NCBI GenBank assembly: GCA_902827055.1
Contig: CADEHD010000002.1
Span: forward strand, 1-31,404
Length of the DNA stretch: 31,404 bases
DNA from: an uncultured Chloroflexota bacterium
Lineage (GTDB): Bacteria; Chloroflexota; Dehalococcoidia; UBA2979
Direction: 5' to 3'
The notes under the pieces were generated by a model that saw only the letters and a program-made list of their open reading frames with translations, was not told where the DNA came from and searched no databases. A program made the translations under genes and the position numbers. Below are positions 1 through 7,821 of this stretch, piece after piece (positions within the stretch are counted from its first letter, which is position 1; the number at the start of each line of letters is the position of its first letter).

Positions 1-2406
1 CGCGCGCAGGTCCGCCACCGCCGCGGCATCGTACCCAAGCTCTGCGAGCAGCGTGTCCGTGCTGTCCCCACCGATGGAGCCGCCTCGGTAGGCGCCGGGC
101 ATGCGGTCGAACGTCACGATGGGTCCGTGCCGCCGGTACCGCTGCCAGATCAGGTGATCGACCTCGGGAGCCATCTCGTTCGCCAGCGCCTGGGGGTCGC
201 GCAGGAAGAACGTACCCACCGTGTCCTTGTCGGCGCGCACGCACCCGACCCCGGCCGCGATCAGGCGAGCCTCCCAGGCATCGGCGTGGTCCGAGGCGAA
301 CACGGCCGCCAGCTCCTCGACGAGCGCAGCGTCGTTCGCGGTGCGTGCCTCGGGAGTGGCGAACCGCGCGTCCGAGGCGAGCGCGTCTCGCCCGATGCCG
401 CGGCAGAGCGCCGCCCACTCCTCGTGCGTCTGCGCGGCGAGGAAGACCCAGGTGTCGCCCTGCGCGGGGTAGAGGCGGTACAGCGCCCCGAGCCCGAGCA
501 GCTCCGCGTCGAGAGTCGGGCGGTCCGGCTTGCCCTCGTACCAGAGCGCGTCATCCGCGTTCGCGTAGGCGCTGGCCCCCATCATGTCGACGAAGACCTC
601 CTGGCCGACACCCAGGCGCTGCGACGCGTAGAGGCCGAGCATCGCGGCGGTGGCCGCCGTCATCGAGGCGTTCGGGTCCGGGTTGACCTCGTTGGCGCGC
701 ATCAGGCGGCGCGCCTCCTCGCGGATCTGCGCCAGCCCCTCGGCCTGTGTCAGCGGGTGACCGAGCCCCGCCTGCATGTACGCACCGCCGAGGGCCGCGC
801 CCGGGATCGGGTGCGCGCACGGCCGAGTGGCTCCGGGTCCGTCCGGCCCGTACCCGTTCGCCGAGACGTAGACGATCCGCGGGTTGAGGCGCATCGCGTC
901 CTGGAAGCCGATCCCGAGTCGCTCCGGGACGCCGGGCCGGTAGTTGTGCATCACCACATCGGTCTTTGCGAGCAGCCCCTGGACGATCGCCTGCCCCTCG
1001 GGCGACTTGAGGTCGACCAGGATGCTCTCCTTGGCGACGTTCGTCTTCGATGCGCCGATCCCGGCCCCGGGGCCCGCGCCCATGACGCGGTAGGGGTCGC
1101 CGCCGGTCGGCTCGACCTTGATCACTCGAGCGCCCATGTCGCCGAGGAAGGTCGCCGCGAGCGGCGTCGCGATGATCGTCGAGAGCTCCATGACCGTCAC
1201 ACCCTCGAGGGGTTGGCGGGGAGCGGGAACGCGGGGCATGCGGAGTCGAGGCGCGGGGCGCGGCGCCTCCGCGAAGACCGCGTGCGTGTGTTCGCCGACC
1301 AGCGGCTCGCTGGCGGCGACGACGCCCGGGGTCTCGGTCAGCCTCGCGACCGGACCGAGCTGCAGCATCTTGCCCAGCCGTGGGTGCACCGTCTCCACGA
1401 CGTCGCCGTTGACCAGCAGGTCGGGCTGGCGGATGCCCTCCTGGGTGGTGAGGTACGGCTCGGCGGCGACGTTGCCGTTCTCGCGGAACGCCTGCATCCA
1501 CTCCTCGGCCGTGCGCTCCTGCATGCGCAGGAGCATCTGGTCACGCGCGTATTCGCGCAGCGACTCCGACCAGGAGGCCGGCTGCCCCTGGAAGCGCGGG
1601 TCGGTGAGGAACTCGAACAACTCGGCGGCCGTGACGTACGAGTAGAACAGGTGCTCCAGCAGGTTGCCGAGCTGGATCCAGCGCCCGTCCTTCGCCATGA
1701 CCGGGTGGTAGTTCAACGTCGGCATCCGCCCGGCATCCGCGAGCGGGTCGGCGCCGAAGCCGGCGGGGTCGCGCGCGGCGAGCTGCTCGCGGATCAGCGC
1801 CCCCATGTCGTAGGGAAGGTGCCCGCGCAGGAGGCTCGTCTCGATGCGCTGCCCCTCGCCGGTCGCCTCGCGGGCCATGAGCGCCGCGATGATCCCCTGG
1901 GCCGCGGCCTGGGCGGAGCCGTGCACGCCCACCTGGACGTAGGAGAACCCCGGCCCGGTCCGCGGCGCGATCCCAGCGAACGTCCGCATGCGCCCCGACT
2001 TCGCGGCGATCAGGTGGTCGTTGACCGGGTAGCCCGCGTACGGACCGTGCTCGCCCCACCCGGTGTGCGAGCAGTACACGAGCGACGGGTTCACGGCGCG
2101 CAGCGTCTCGTAGTCCGCGCCGAACGCCGCAGCAGTTCCCGGTGCGAACGACGCGACGACGACGTCGGCGCCACGCACGAGCTCGTGGAGGCGCGCCTGG
2201 TCCTCGGGCTGCGTGAGATCGAGGACGACCGAGCGCTTGCCGCGCAGCCACATCGGCGCGTTCGGCATCGAGCGGGCGGGGTCTCCCCCGGCCGACTCGA
2301 CCTTGATCACGTCGGCGCCGAAGTCACCGAGGATCATCGTGGCGATGCCGGGCGCAGGCCCGCTGCTGAGGTCGATGACGCGAATATCGTCGAGTGGACG
2401 GGTCAC
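1..2406 (-). CDS. Tandem-domain CaiB/BaiF (class III) CoA-transferase-like protein, 3' end outside window
   Basis: The reading frame stays open from a GTG at 2406 to the left edge (802 codons), so the C-terminus is missing, probably by only a few residues. GGAG at 2413-2416 precedes the GTG by 6 nt. Two CaiB-type halves follow each other: residues 1 to about 385 begin PLDDIRVIDLSSGPAPG, and residues about 398 onward begin PLEGVTVMELSTIIATPLAA. Both contain the family's GDxGAxVIKVE signature (ILGDFGADVIKVE, FLGDMGARVIKVE). Class III CoA transferases pass CoA between carboxylic acids through an Asp in an SMxD-type motif. Here the aligned positions look like Arg194 (ETSLLRG) and Gly610 (VDMMGAS), so neither half shows the usual nucleophile. 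It is last in a minus-strand run 63 bp after the methyltransferase gene. Family assignment is secure; substrate and activity are unknown. Confidence 0.9.
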   Translation of the reverse strand, partial: MTRPLDDIRVIDLSSGPAPGIATMILGDFGADVIKVESAGGDPARSMPNAPMWLRGKRSVVLDLTQPEDQARLHELVRGADVVVASFAPGTAAAFGADYETLRAVNPSLVYCSHTGWGEHGPYAGYPVNDHLIAAKSGRMRTFAGIAPRTGPGFSYVQVGVHGSAQAAAQGIIAALMAREATGEGQRIETSLLRGHLPYDMGALIREQLAARDPAGFGADPLADAGRMPTLNYHPVMAKDGRWIQLGNLLEHLFYSYVTAAELFEFLTDPRFQGQPASWSESLREYARDQMLLRMQERTAEEWMQAFRENGNVAAEPYLTTQEGIRQPDLLVNGDVVETVHPRLGKMLQLGPVARLTETPGVVAASEPLVGEHTHAVFAEAPRPAPRLRMPRVPAPRQPLEGVTVMELSTIIATPLAATFLGDMGARVIKVEPTGGDPYRVMGAGPGAGIGASKTNVAKESILVDLKSPEGQAIVQGLLAKTDVVMHNYRPGVPERLGIGFQDAMRLNPRIVYVSANGYGPDGPGATRPCAHPIPGAALGGAYMQAGLGHPLTQAEGLAQIREEARRLMRANEVNPDPNASMTAATAAMLGLYASQRLGVGQEVFVDMMGASAYANADDALWYEGKPDRPTLDAELLGLGALYRLYPAQGDTWVFLAAQTHEEWAALCRGIGRDALASDARFATPEARTANDAALVEELAAVFASDHADAWEARLIAAGVGCVRADKDTVGTFFLRDPQALANEMAPEVDHLIWQRYRRHGPIVTFDRMPGAYRGGSIGGDSTDTLLAELGYDAAAVADLRA

Positions 2407-2438
2407 AGTGAGCTCCGAGACGCACAACGTGGCGAGGG

Positions 2439-2456
2439 GTGCGATCGTAATCGCAC
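2439..2456. promoter_or_regulatory. Inverted repeat (7-4-7) upstream of the tandem CaiB gene
   Basis: GTGCGAT-CGTA-ATCGCAC is a perfect inverted repeat with a 4-nt centre, in the 63-bp gap between the methyltransferase stop and the CaiB start. Read on the minus strand it contains TACGAT, which fits the TANNNT -10 form seen elsewhere in the window. It could be an operator over an internal promoter. Repeats of this size are expected a few times by chance in DNA this G+C-rich, so the call rests mainly on its location. Confidence 0.35.
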
Positions 2457-2469
2457 ATCGCCACTTCGC

Positions 2470-3528
2470 CTAGCGCACCGCCTCGATCAACTCGCGGCCC
2501 GCTCGAGCGCCGGCGGCTCGTCCGATGGCGCCCGCGAGGTCCTCGAAGACCGGCGCGACCGTCTCGAGCGCGCCGGACGCGAGCAGGTAGCGCGCGACGT
2601 GCCGCGCGACCATGCCGGGGTGCGCCGTCGCGCGCACCGACGCGAAGCCTGCGGCCACGAGGGCATCCGCGAACCACTCGGTAGTCCAGCGCCGCATCTC
2701 GACGACCGTCGCACGCAGCACGTGGGGCGCGAGCCGCTGCAGGAGCGGGAGCCCGAGGTCGGAGGTCAGCAACGCGTCACCGAACGCGCGCGTCGCGCCA
2801 GCGGCCGCGATCAGCCCCTCCGCGTGCACCTCGGCGGCGGGGCCGTCAGCAGGCAGCACCAGCGTGTAGCGGCGCTCGAGGGCCGGTGACTGCACGCGAC
2901 GCACATACGTGTACAGCAGCACGCGCTCGCCCGAGGCCCGCTCTCCGCTCCAGAGGTCGACCGTCTCCAGCTCGGAGGCGGGGAGACGCCAATCCTGGTA
3001 CGAGGCGCGGAGCACGCCGCCGGGGCGCAGTACGCGCGCGAGCTCGGCGACGACCGCCGCGGGGTCGCTCGCCTCCTCGAGGGACGAAGCGGCGACCACG
3101 GCATCGAACGTCGCCGACGCGAACGGGAGGCGGTCGGCGTCGCCCACGAGGAAGCGCGCGTTCGCCACCTCGAGACGCGCGGCGTTCTCGGCGCAGACGC
3201 GGGCACGGCGCGGCGAGGGGTCCACGCCCACCACCATCGTGCCGGGGCGGTCCCGCGCGACCGGCAGCGACGGCCATCCGTCGCCCGGGCCAATATCGAG
3301 AACGAACCGCGCATCGGCGGGGACATGGGCCACGTAGTCGGCGATCCGCGCGACGTCCGACCAGTGGCTGACCGAGCGCGCATCGAGCGGCTGGTAGACC
3401 CAGGCGAGCGCGCGGTCGCTCTGGCTCGGCATCAACTCGTAGATGGCGCGCGCCGACTCAAGGGGTTCCGGGCGGAGGTGCGCGCGCAGCCAGCGCTCCA
3501 CCTCGGTGAGTGGGAGCGGGTCGCTCAC
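2470..3528 (-). CDS. Class I SAM-dependent methyltransferase
   Basis: This 352-aa protein has a Rossmann methyltransferase core. Motif I is VLDIGPGDGW (residues 77-86), an acidic strand VVGVDPS follows (99-105), then GDADRLPF (129-136) and ARVLRPGGVLR (164-174), the UbiE/Methyltransf_11 pattern. The C-terminal half (after about 180) matches no family I can name and probably sets substrate choice. The start is the GTG at 3528, which overlaps the upstream nucleotidyltransferase stop by 4 nt (GTGA) and is preceded by GGAGGAG. A longer frame upstream reads as low-complexity Arg/Ala sequence antisense to that gene and is not credible. The coupling suggests co-function with the nucleotidyltransferase. 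Substrate unknown. Confidence 0.85.
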   Translation of the reverse strand: MSDPLPLTEVERWLRAHLRPEPLESARAIYELMPSQSDRALAWVYQPLDARSVSHWSDVARIADYVAHVPADARFVLDIGPGDGWPSLPVARDRPGTMVVGVDPSPRRARVCAENAARLEVANARFLVGDADRLPFASATFDAVVAASSLEEASDPAAVVAELARVLRPGGVLRASYQDWRLPASELETVDLWSGERASGERVLLYTYVRRVQSPALERRYTLVLPADGPAAEVHAEGLIAAAGATRAFGDALLTSDLGLPLLQRLAPHVLRATVVEMRRWTTEWFADALVAAGFASVRATAHPGMVARHVARYLLASGALETVAPVFEDLAGAIGRAAGARAGRELIEAVR

Positions 3529-4367
3529 GTGATCTCCTCCGCGCACGCCGCCCCGAGGCGCACAACCTCGACACCAGCACGCACGGTCTCGCGCGTGGCG
3601 GCACCGCCGTGCCCGTCGCGGAACCGGCGCCAGCCCGCCTCGTAGTACGCCACGTACGCACCCGCGAGCGCATCGAGCAGCGGACGTCCCAGCGCGCGCA
3701 GCACCGCCACCAGCGTCGCGCGGTTCATCGACCACGCGTCCTCGTAGGCCGCGCCGGCCAGCTCGAGCACGCGCGGTGCCACGGGCGACACCCGCCAGTT
3801 CAGCTCCCCGAGCAGCGGCTCGAGGTACGGCCCCGGGCGATCGATCACGCGGAGGGGCAACGCCGCGAGGAATCCTCCGTGGGCGAGCAGCTCGGCGCGG
3901 TCGCGGACCCGGGAGGTCGCCTGCTCCTCCGCGGTGAGCGAGCGCGCCTCGTAGGGTGCGCCGAAGAGCGTGCGGACCGTGGTCGCGGGCGACGGGAGTA
4001 TCCCGGCGTCGCGCTCGAGGCGGTTGGCGATCACGAGCTGTGGCTTCGGAATATGGAGCGGGTCAGGCAGGCGCGCGGCGTAGGCCTCGAGGACCGCCGC
4101 GTTCACCTCGAGGGCCACGTCCATGGAGTCGAGCTGCGCCTCGTCGGCGTCGTCCGTGAGCAGGAGGTGGATGTCGACGTCGCTGAGGCCCGGCACGTAG
4201 TCGATCGGTGAGTCCCACGCCTTGAGCGCGGACCCCTTCCAGTACACGCCGCGGACCCGGCCGGGCAGGCGGGCGACCAGCACCTCGGCCCAGGCGGCAG
4301 CCATGGCCACGGTCTCAGCGCGGAGTCGCTCGGGCGGGCAGTCCTCGGGCCAGGTCGACATCGTCAC
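3525..4367 (-). CDS. Pol-beta superfamily nucleotidyltransferase
   Basis: This protein of about 280 aa carries the minimal nucleotidyltransferase signature: GS at 45-46, then after a short loop GLSDVDIHLLL with two metal-binding Asp residues (D63 and D65). The rest is largely helical and unassigned, as in aminoglycoside-type or MNT-like enzymes that transfer a nucleotide to a small molecule or protein. GTG 4367 is chosen because GGAGG sits 7 nt upstream; ATG 4361 is possible but leaves a 13-nt spacing. The stop overlaps the methyltransferase start by 4 nt, so the pair is translationally coupled. No HEPN antitoxin partner is nearby, so a toxin-antitoxin reading is not favoured. Substrate unknown. 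Confidence 0.75.
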   Translation of the reverse strand: MTMSTWPEDCPPERLRAETVAMAAAWAEVLVARLPGRVRGVYWKGSALKAWDSPIDYVPGLSDVDIHLLLTDDADEAQLDSMDVALEVNAAVLEAYAARLPDPLHIPKPQLVIANRLERDAGILPSPATTVRTLFGAPYEARSLTAEEQATSRVRDRAELLAHGGFLAALPLRVIDRPGPYLEPLLGELNWRVSPVAPRVLELAGAAYEDAWSMNRATLVAVLRALGRPLLDALAGAYVAYYEAGWRRFRDGHGGAATRETVRAGVEVVRLGAACAEEIT

Positions 4368-4416
4368 GCGGGGTCCTCCCGAAGGGGCACCGGTCGCCGA
4401 GCCCACCGGCGTCAAC

Positions 4417-4671
4417 CTACCGGCGAGGCGCCGCGCCCCGCCGCCAACCCTCGCGCAGGGCCGCGCCCAGCACCGCGAGCGCCACGACGTACGCGACGCC
4501 GACCAGGGCAGCCTCCGCCCAGCCGGGCCACGCGTCATCGCCAAAGATGAACAGCCAGAACGCTCCGGCCCCCATCACCATGATGGAGGCCGCGAGCAAC
4601 CCGCCGAGGATGGTCCCACCAACGCCGTAGCCGACGAGGAACGCCACCCTCCGGAGGGTGAGGCGCGACAT
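4417..4671 (-). CDS. Small two-helix membrane protein
   Basis: An 84-aa protein from ATG 4671, 14 nt after the MaoC stop. It begins MSRLTLRRVAFLVGYGVGG and has two hydrophobic stretches, about residues 9-36 and 47-70, separated by a short FGDDAWPGW loop. It ends in a basic tail (REGWRRGAAPRR). This suggests a small inner-membrane hairpin protein. The Shine-Dalgarno is weak, so it is probably translated by coupling to the upstream hydratase gene. No family recognised. Base composition and frame match its neighbours, and the clean hydrophobic pattern in frame supports it being real. Confidence 0.65.
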   Translation of the reverse strand: MSRLTLRRVAFLVGYGVGGTILGGLLAASIMVMGAGAFWLFIFGDDAWPGWAEAALVGVAYVVALAVLGAALREGWRRGAAPRR

Positions 4672-4685
4672 CGCGCCGGACGCCG

Positions 4686-5108
4686 CTAGCCGTCGACGCG
4701 AGCGCTGGCGCTCCCCACGACGACTTCCTCGCCCTTCTGGTTCACCGTCGAGAGCGCGAGGTCCACGAAGTGCTGTCCGCCCTCCTCGCGCACGGCCTCG
4801 ACCGTCGCCTTCGCGGTGAGCGTGTCCCCGGGCCAGACCTGCCGCGAGAAGCGCACGCCGAACTTCGTGAGGCGGCCATCGCCGACCCAGTTCGTGAGCA
4901 TCTTCCCCGTCAGGCCCATGGAGAGCATGCCGTGCGCGAAGGCCGTCGGGTAGCCGGCGACCTCCTTCGAGTACGTCTCGTCGGTGTGGAGCGGGTTGTA
5001 GTCGCCGGATGCGCCCGCGTACTGGACGATCTGGGTCCGCGTGAGGTTGTCGACGACGACCTCCTCGTGCACCTGGCCGACCGCGAGCTCGCTTGCCTTG
5101 AGTGGCAT
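4686..5108 (-). CDS. MaoC-like (R)-specific enoyl-CoA hydratase, catalytic subunit
   Basis: A 140-aa hot-dog-fold protein. It has the hydratase-2 motif YAGASGDYNPLHTDETY with catalytic Asp36 and His41, followed by the AFAHGML helix (57-62). Such enzymes add water across trans-2-enoyl-CoA to give (R)-3-hydroxyacyl-CoA. A GGGGAG ribosome-binding site precedes the ATG. It lies 17 nt downstream of a second MaoC-fold gene whose equivalent of His41 is a Tyr. The two therefore look like a HadA/HadB or ChsH1/ChsH2-type heterodimer, with this protein supplying the catalytic dyad. Confidence 0.88.
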   Translation of the reverse strand: MPLKASELAVGQVHEEVVVDNLTRTQIVQYAGASGDYNPLHTDETYSKEVAGYPTAFAHGMLSMGLTGKMLTNWVGDGRLTKFGVRFSRQVWPGDTLTAKATVEAVREEGGQHFVDLALSTVNQKGEEVVVGSASARVDG

Positions 5109-5125
5109 CGTTGTCTCTCCCCGCC

Positions 5126-5608
5126 CTACTGCTCAACCGGACGCGAGGTCTGCACGCCGACAGAGCGGGCCGTGATGACCAGCTCGCCGTTCTGGTCGCG
5201 ATACTCGGTGATCGTCTCGCGGAAGGTCATCTTGCCTGCGCGGCGACCTTCGCGCTCCCACGTCTCCCCGGGACGCGACGTCGCCGTCAGGACGTCGCCG
5301 GGCCGGAGGTGCCGGTGGTACTCGTAGTGCTGCTCGGCGTGCAGGCCGGAGCCGCCGCCGCCGCCCGTGCGCTGCACGCCCGTCGCCTCGCGGCCCGAGC
5401 CGAACCAGGGCTGGCCGATCTTCGGGCGCAGGCCGTAGTCCGGGTCGAACTGCGCGCTCGCCTGCACGAAGGTCGGCGGCGCGATGGTGCCCCCGGGCTC
5501 CGTCGTCTTTGCGTAGGCCTCGTCGTAGTAGATCTGGTTCGGGTCGCCCACGGCCCGCGCGAACAACATGATGTGTCCGGCTTCCACCGGGAACCGGTCG
5601 ACAGCCAT
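5126..5608 (-). CDS. MaoC-dehydratase N-terminal-domain protein (non-catalytic hydratase partner)
   Basis: A 160-aa hot-dog-fold protein of the MaoC_dehydrat_N/FAS1-dehydratase type. It shows the aligned GDPNQIYYDEAYA segment (residues 21-33) in which the catalytic His of true hydratases is Tyr27. In mycobacterial HadA/HadC and in ChsH2 this subunit binds the acyl chain while the partner performs catalysis. The start ATG 5608 has GAGGAGG with a 4-nt spacing. It is first in the segment reading on to the catalytic MaoC gene, the small membrane protein, the nucleotidyltransferase and the methyltransferase. It is separated from the upstream YkgJ gene by 87 bp that may hold its own promoter. Confidence 0.85.
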   Translation of the reverse strand: MAVDRFPVEAGHIMLFARAVGDPNQIYYDEAYAKTTEPGGTIAPPTFVQASAQFDPDYGLRPKIGQPWFGSGREATGVQRTGGGGGSGLHAEQHYEYHRHLRPGDVLTATSRPGETWEREGRRAGKMTFRETITEYRDQNGELVITARSVGVQTSRPVEQ

Positions 5609-5653
5609 CGTCCCTCCTCAAGCGCTGCTGGAATGTCCGTGCTTCGCGGGAGG

Positions 5654-5659
5654 ATGGTA
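5654..5659 (-). promoter_or_regulatory. Possible -10 box (TACCAT) for the MaoC-pair transcript
   Basis: TACCAT on the minus strand lies 45 nt before the MaoC-N start codon, in an 87-bp gap, and fits the TANNNT pattern. No convincing -35 is seen. Given as a weak candidate only. Confidence 0.25.
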
Positions 5660-5695
5660 GCGCCGCGACTCGCGCGTGGGATCGCCCTCCGAGCG

Positions 5696-6100
5696 TTATG
5701 ACCGCGGCGCCAGCCGCTCGAGGTAGCGCGACCAGCCGTCCCAGAGGGCGTGGGGCGCGCCCTCGGACAGCGCTTCCACGGCAACGACCAGCGCCTCGAC
5801 CTCGGCATCCGACAGGGCTCGCTCGGGGACACAACCGAACGCGCAACGGAGGCGCTCAGTGGCGCCCCACAGGCGACAGATCAGCGGACGGACCTCGTAG
5901 GCGCCGCAGAGCCCCGTCGAGCGCTCGAGGTACGGGCAGACGAGGTCGTCGGCACAGGCACGAGCGCCGTGCGCCTCGGACAGCCGCCCCCACTCGAGGT
6001 CGCTCATGACGATGGGGCCGCACGAACCGTGGCAGAGCCGCTGGCATTCCAGGCGCGGCAGCGACTCGTAGATGGCGAGCAGGTCGGCCGTGGCGGGCAT
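5696..6100 (-). CDS. YkgJ-family Cys-cluster protein (putative zinc/iron-chelating)
   Basis: A 134-aa protein with nine cysteines. An N-terminal CQRLCHGSC cluster (Cys19, 23, 27) and the later CPYLERSTGLCGAYEVRPLI segment ending in CR (Cys55, 65, 75) match the YkgJ/UPF0153 family, thought to bind a metal or Fe-S cluster. Two further cysteines (86 and 90) follow. Biochemical function is not established for the family. The ATG overlaps the stop of the acyl-CoA ligase by one base (TGATG), so translation is coupled to it. A longer frame upstream of this ATG is antisense-like Arg-rich sequence within the ligase gene and was not used. Confidence 0.8.
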   Translation of the reverse strand: MPATADLLAIYESLPRLECQRLCHGSCGPIVMSDLEWGRLSEAHGARACADDLVCPYLERSTGLCGAYEVRPLICRLWGATERLRCAFGCVPERALSDAEVEALVVAVEALSEGAPHALWDGWSRYLERLAPRS

Positions 6101-7686
6101 CACCCTGGCGCGTCGCGCAGCTGGTCCGCGAGGACTCGACGCAGCACTTTGCCGTTGGCCGTCCGAGGCAGCGCCTCCACGAATCGATAGGCATGCGGCT
6201 GCTTGTACCCGGCGAGGTGTGCCGCGGCGTGGCGGGCGAGGTCGGCCTCCTGCACCGGAGCCGGGCCGTCGGCGTGGCGCACGACGCACGCCGTGACGAG
6301 CGTCTTCGCCTCGTCAATGGCGAGTCCCACCACCGCCACCTCGGCGACCCCGGGGCACGAGGCCAGCGCCGCCTCGATCTCGATGGGCGACAGCCGATAG
6401 CCGAACGACTTGATCACGTCGTCGGCGCGCCCGTGGAACCACACGTAGCCATCGTCATCCAGCGCCGCGAGGTCGCCACCGGCGAACCACTCGCCGCGGA
6501 AGACCGCAGCCTCCTCGTCGGGGCGGCGCCAGTAGCCGAGCATCAGCCCGGGGTCCGAGCGGTGGACGGCCAGCAGCCCCGCCTCGCCCGGCGGGAGCGG
6601 GACCGGGGCGCCGTCGGTGCCGCCGTCCGGCGTGTCCGCGTCCACGGGCAGAATCGCCACGCGGCGCCCGGGCTGCGGGCGGCCCGGCGAGCCGACACGG
6701 ACCGGCGTCGCTGGTCCGGACGAAATGTACGTCGAGATCTCGGTCATGCCGAGCGCCTCGAAGAGGTCGGTCCGGGTGCGCGCACGCCACTCCTCCAGCA
6801 GGGCCGGCGGCAGCGCCTCCCCGGCGCAGAGGCCGTGGCGCAGCCTCTCGAGAGCCGTCGCGCCGTCGGCAAGACCGTACTTGAGCAGCTGGCGGTACAC
6901 GGTGGGCACCGCGACGAAGACCGTCACGCCCAGGCGCTCGATGAGCAGCGGCCAGCCCGCGGGGTCGTACTCGCCACCGAAGAGCACCGCATGGCCTCCG
7001 GCTGCCCAAGCGTGCATCAGTCCAACGCCCAGCGTGTACGACCAGTTGAGCGTCCCCGCGTGCATGGTGACATCGGCAGGACCGAAGCCCTCCCACGACT
7101 CACGCATGAGCGCACGCCCGAGGATGGAGCGCTGCGCGTGCAGCACGCCCTTGGGTCGCGCCGTCGTGCCGGAGGTGTAGATGAGGAACGCGGGATCCTC
7201 GGCGGCAGTGAGCGGCAAAGGGCCCGGCCCATCGAGCGACGCCAGCTCCTCGGCCAGCACCTCGACACCGGCGAACCCCTCGAGTCGCAGCTCCGGCGTG
7301 GTGATCACGGCTGCGGCCTCGGCGTCCGCACGCAGAAACGCGGCCTCCTCGGGGGTGAGCTGCGGCGACGCAGGGATGGGCACCAAGCCCGCGACGTTGG
7401 CACCAAAGAAGGCGAAGGCGTACTCGGGCGAGTGCGGCAGGCGCAACAGCACGCGGTCGCCGCGGCGCAGGCCATGCGCGAGCAGCCCTCGACCGATGCG
7501 TTGCACGCGGTCCCACACCTCGGCGTAGGTCCACGAGGCGTCGAGCGCGGCGTCCGTGTACGAGCGTGCGAACGTGAACGCGGGACGTCCGGCGCTCGAC
7601 GCGTCCGCGGCGCGGGACTCGAGGCAGTAGCGGGCGAGGTTGATGGCGGAGCCGGCAGCGGGTGTGGGCGTCGCGGGCATCGACAT
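6100..7686 (-). CDS. AMP-forming acyl-CoA synthetase (benzoate/fatty-acid-CoA ligase-like)
   Basis: A 528-aa ANL-superfamily enzyme that activates a carboxylic acid with ATP and CoA. Visible motifs are the P-loop YTSGTTARPKG (170-180), GMTE (313-316), GEWFAGGDLA (398-407), the hinge GRADDVIKSFGYRLSP (419-434) and the C-terminal catalytic lysine K513 in LPRTANGKVLRR. Length is normal. The closest feel is the benzoate-CoA ligase group, but the acid cannot be read from sequence. The ATG lies 6 nt after a TACACT -10 box and there is no Shine-Dalgarno, so the mRNA is probably leaderless. It would feed acyl-CoA to the surrounding hydratase and thiolase/DUF35 proteins. Confidence 0.92.
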   Translation of the reverse strand: MSMPATPTPAAGSAINLARYCLESRAADASSAGRPAFTFARSYTDAALDASWTYAEVWDRVQRIGRGLLAHGLRRGDRVLLRLPHSPEYAFAFFGANVAGLVPIPASPQLTPEEAAFLRADAEAAAVITTPELRLEGFAGVEVLAEELASLDGPGPLPLTAAEDPAFLIYTSGTTARPKGVLHAQRSILGRALMRESWEGFGPADVTMHAGTLNWSYTLGVGLMHAWAAGGHAVLFGGEYDPAGWPLLIERLGVTVFVAVPTVYRQLLKYGLADGATALERLRHGLCAGEALPPALLEEWRARTRTDLFEALGMTEISTYISSGPATPVRVGSPGRPQPGRRVAILPVDADTPDGGTDGAPVPLPPGEAGLLAVHRSDPGLMLGYWRRPDEEAAVFRGEWFAGGDLAALDDDGYVWFHGRADDVIKSFGYRLSPIEIEAALASCPGVAEVAVVGLAIDEAKTLVTACVVRHADGPAPVQEADLARHAAAHLAGYKQPHAYRFVEALPRTANGKVLRRVLADQLRDAPG

Positions 7687-7692
7687 GGCGGC

Positions 7693-7698
7693 AGTGTA
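7693..7698 (-). promoter_or_regulatory. -10 box (TACACT) for a leaderless acyl-CoA ligase mRNA
   Basis: TACACT, 6 nt (GCCGCC), then ATG at 7686. The spacing places transcription start at or next to the A of the start codon. No Shine-Dalgarno is present. Upstream, CGGGACGG occurs at 7726-7733 and again at 7741-7748 (15-bp period), a possible activator site. Confidence 0.55.
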
Positions 7699-7775
7699 CG
7701 CGCCGAGGATGCGCTCAGGACGGGGCGGGACGGCTCGAGACGGGACGGTGCGGAGTCCGCGCCGAGACCGATCGA

Positions 7776-7812
7776 GCGCTCGGAGCAGGCTCGGTCGGCC
7801 CGCTCCGAGCGC
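7776..7812 (-). terminator. Strong hairpin without U-tract after the DUF35 gene
   Basis: Perfect 11-bp arms GCGCTCGGAGC (7776-7786) and GCTCCGAGCGC (7802-7812) enclose a 15-nt loop, starting 9 nt past the DUF35 stop codon. There is no T-run after it on the minus strand, so it is a T-less intrinsic terminator or an mRNA 3'-end stabiliser. The next gene has its own promoter, which fits termination here. Confidence 0.55.
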
Positions 7813-7821
7813 CGTGCCAAC

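Noticed and set aside
127..2889. A 920-codon plus-strand open frame
   Set aside because: It lies antisense to the tandem CaiB gene, is Arg/Val/Glu-rich without any domain, and arises from G+C-rich codon usage on the other strand.
3525..4367. Nucleotidyltransferase as a toxin-antitoxin (MNT/HEPN) component
   Set aside because: No HEPN protein is adjacent; the partner is a methyltransferase, and the protein is longer than typical MNT proteins.
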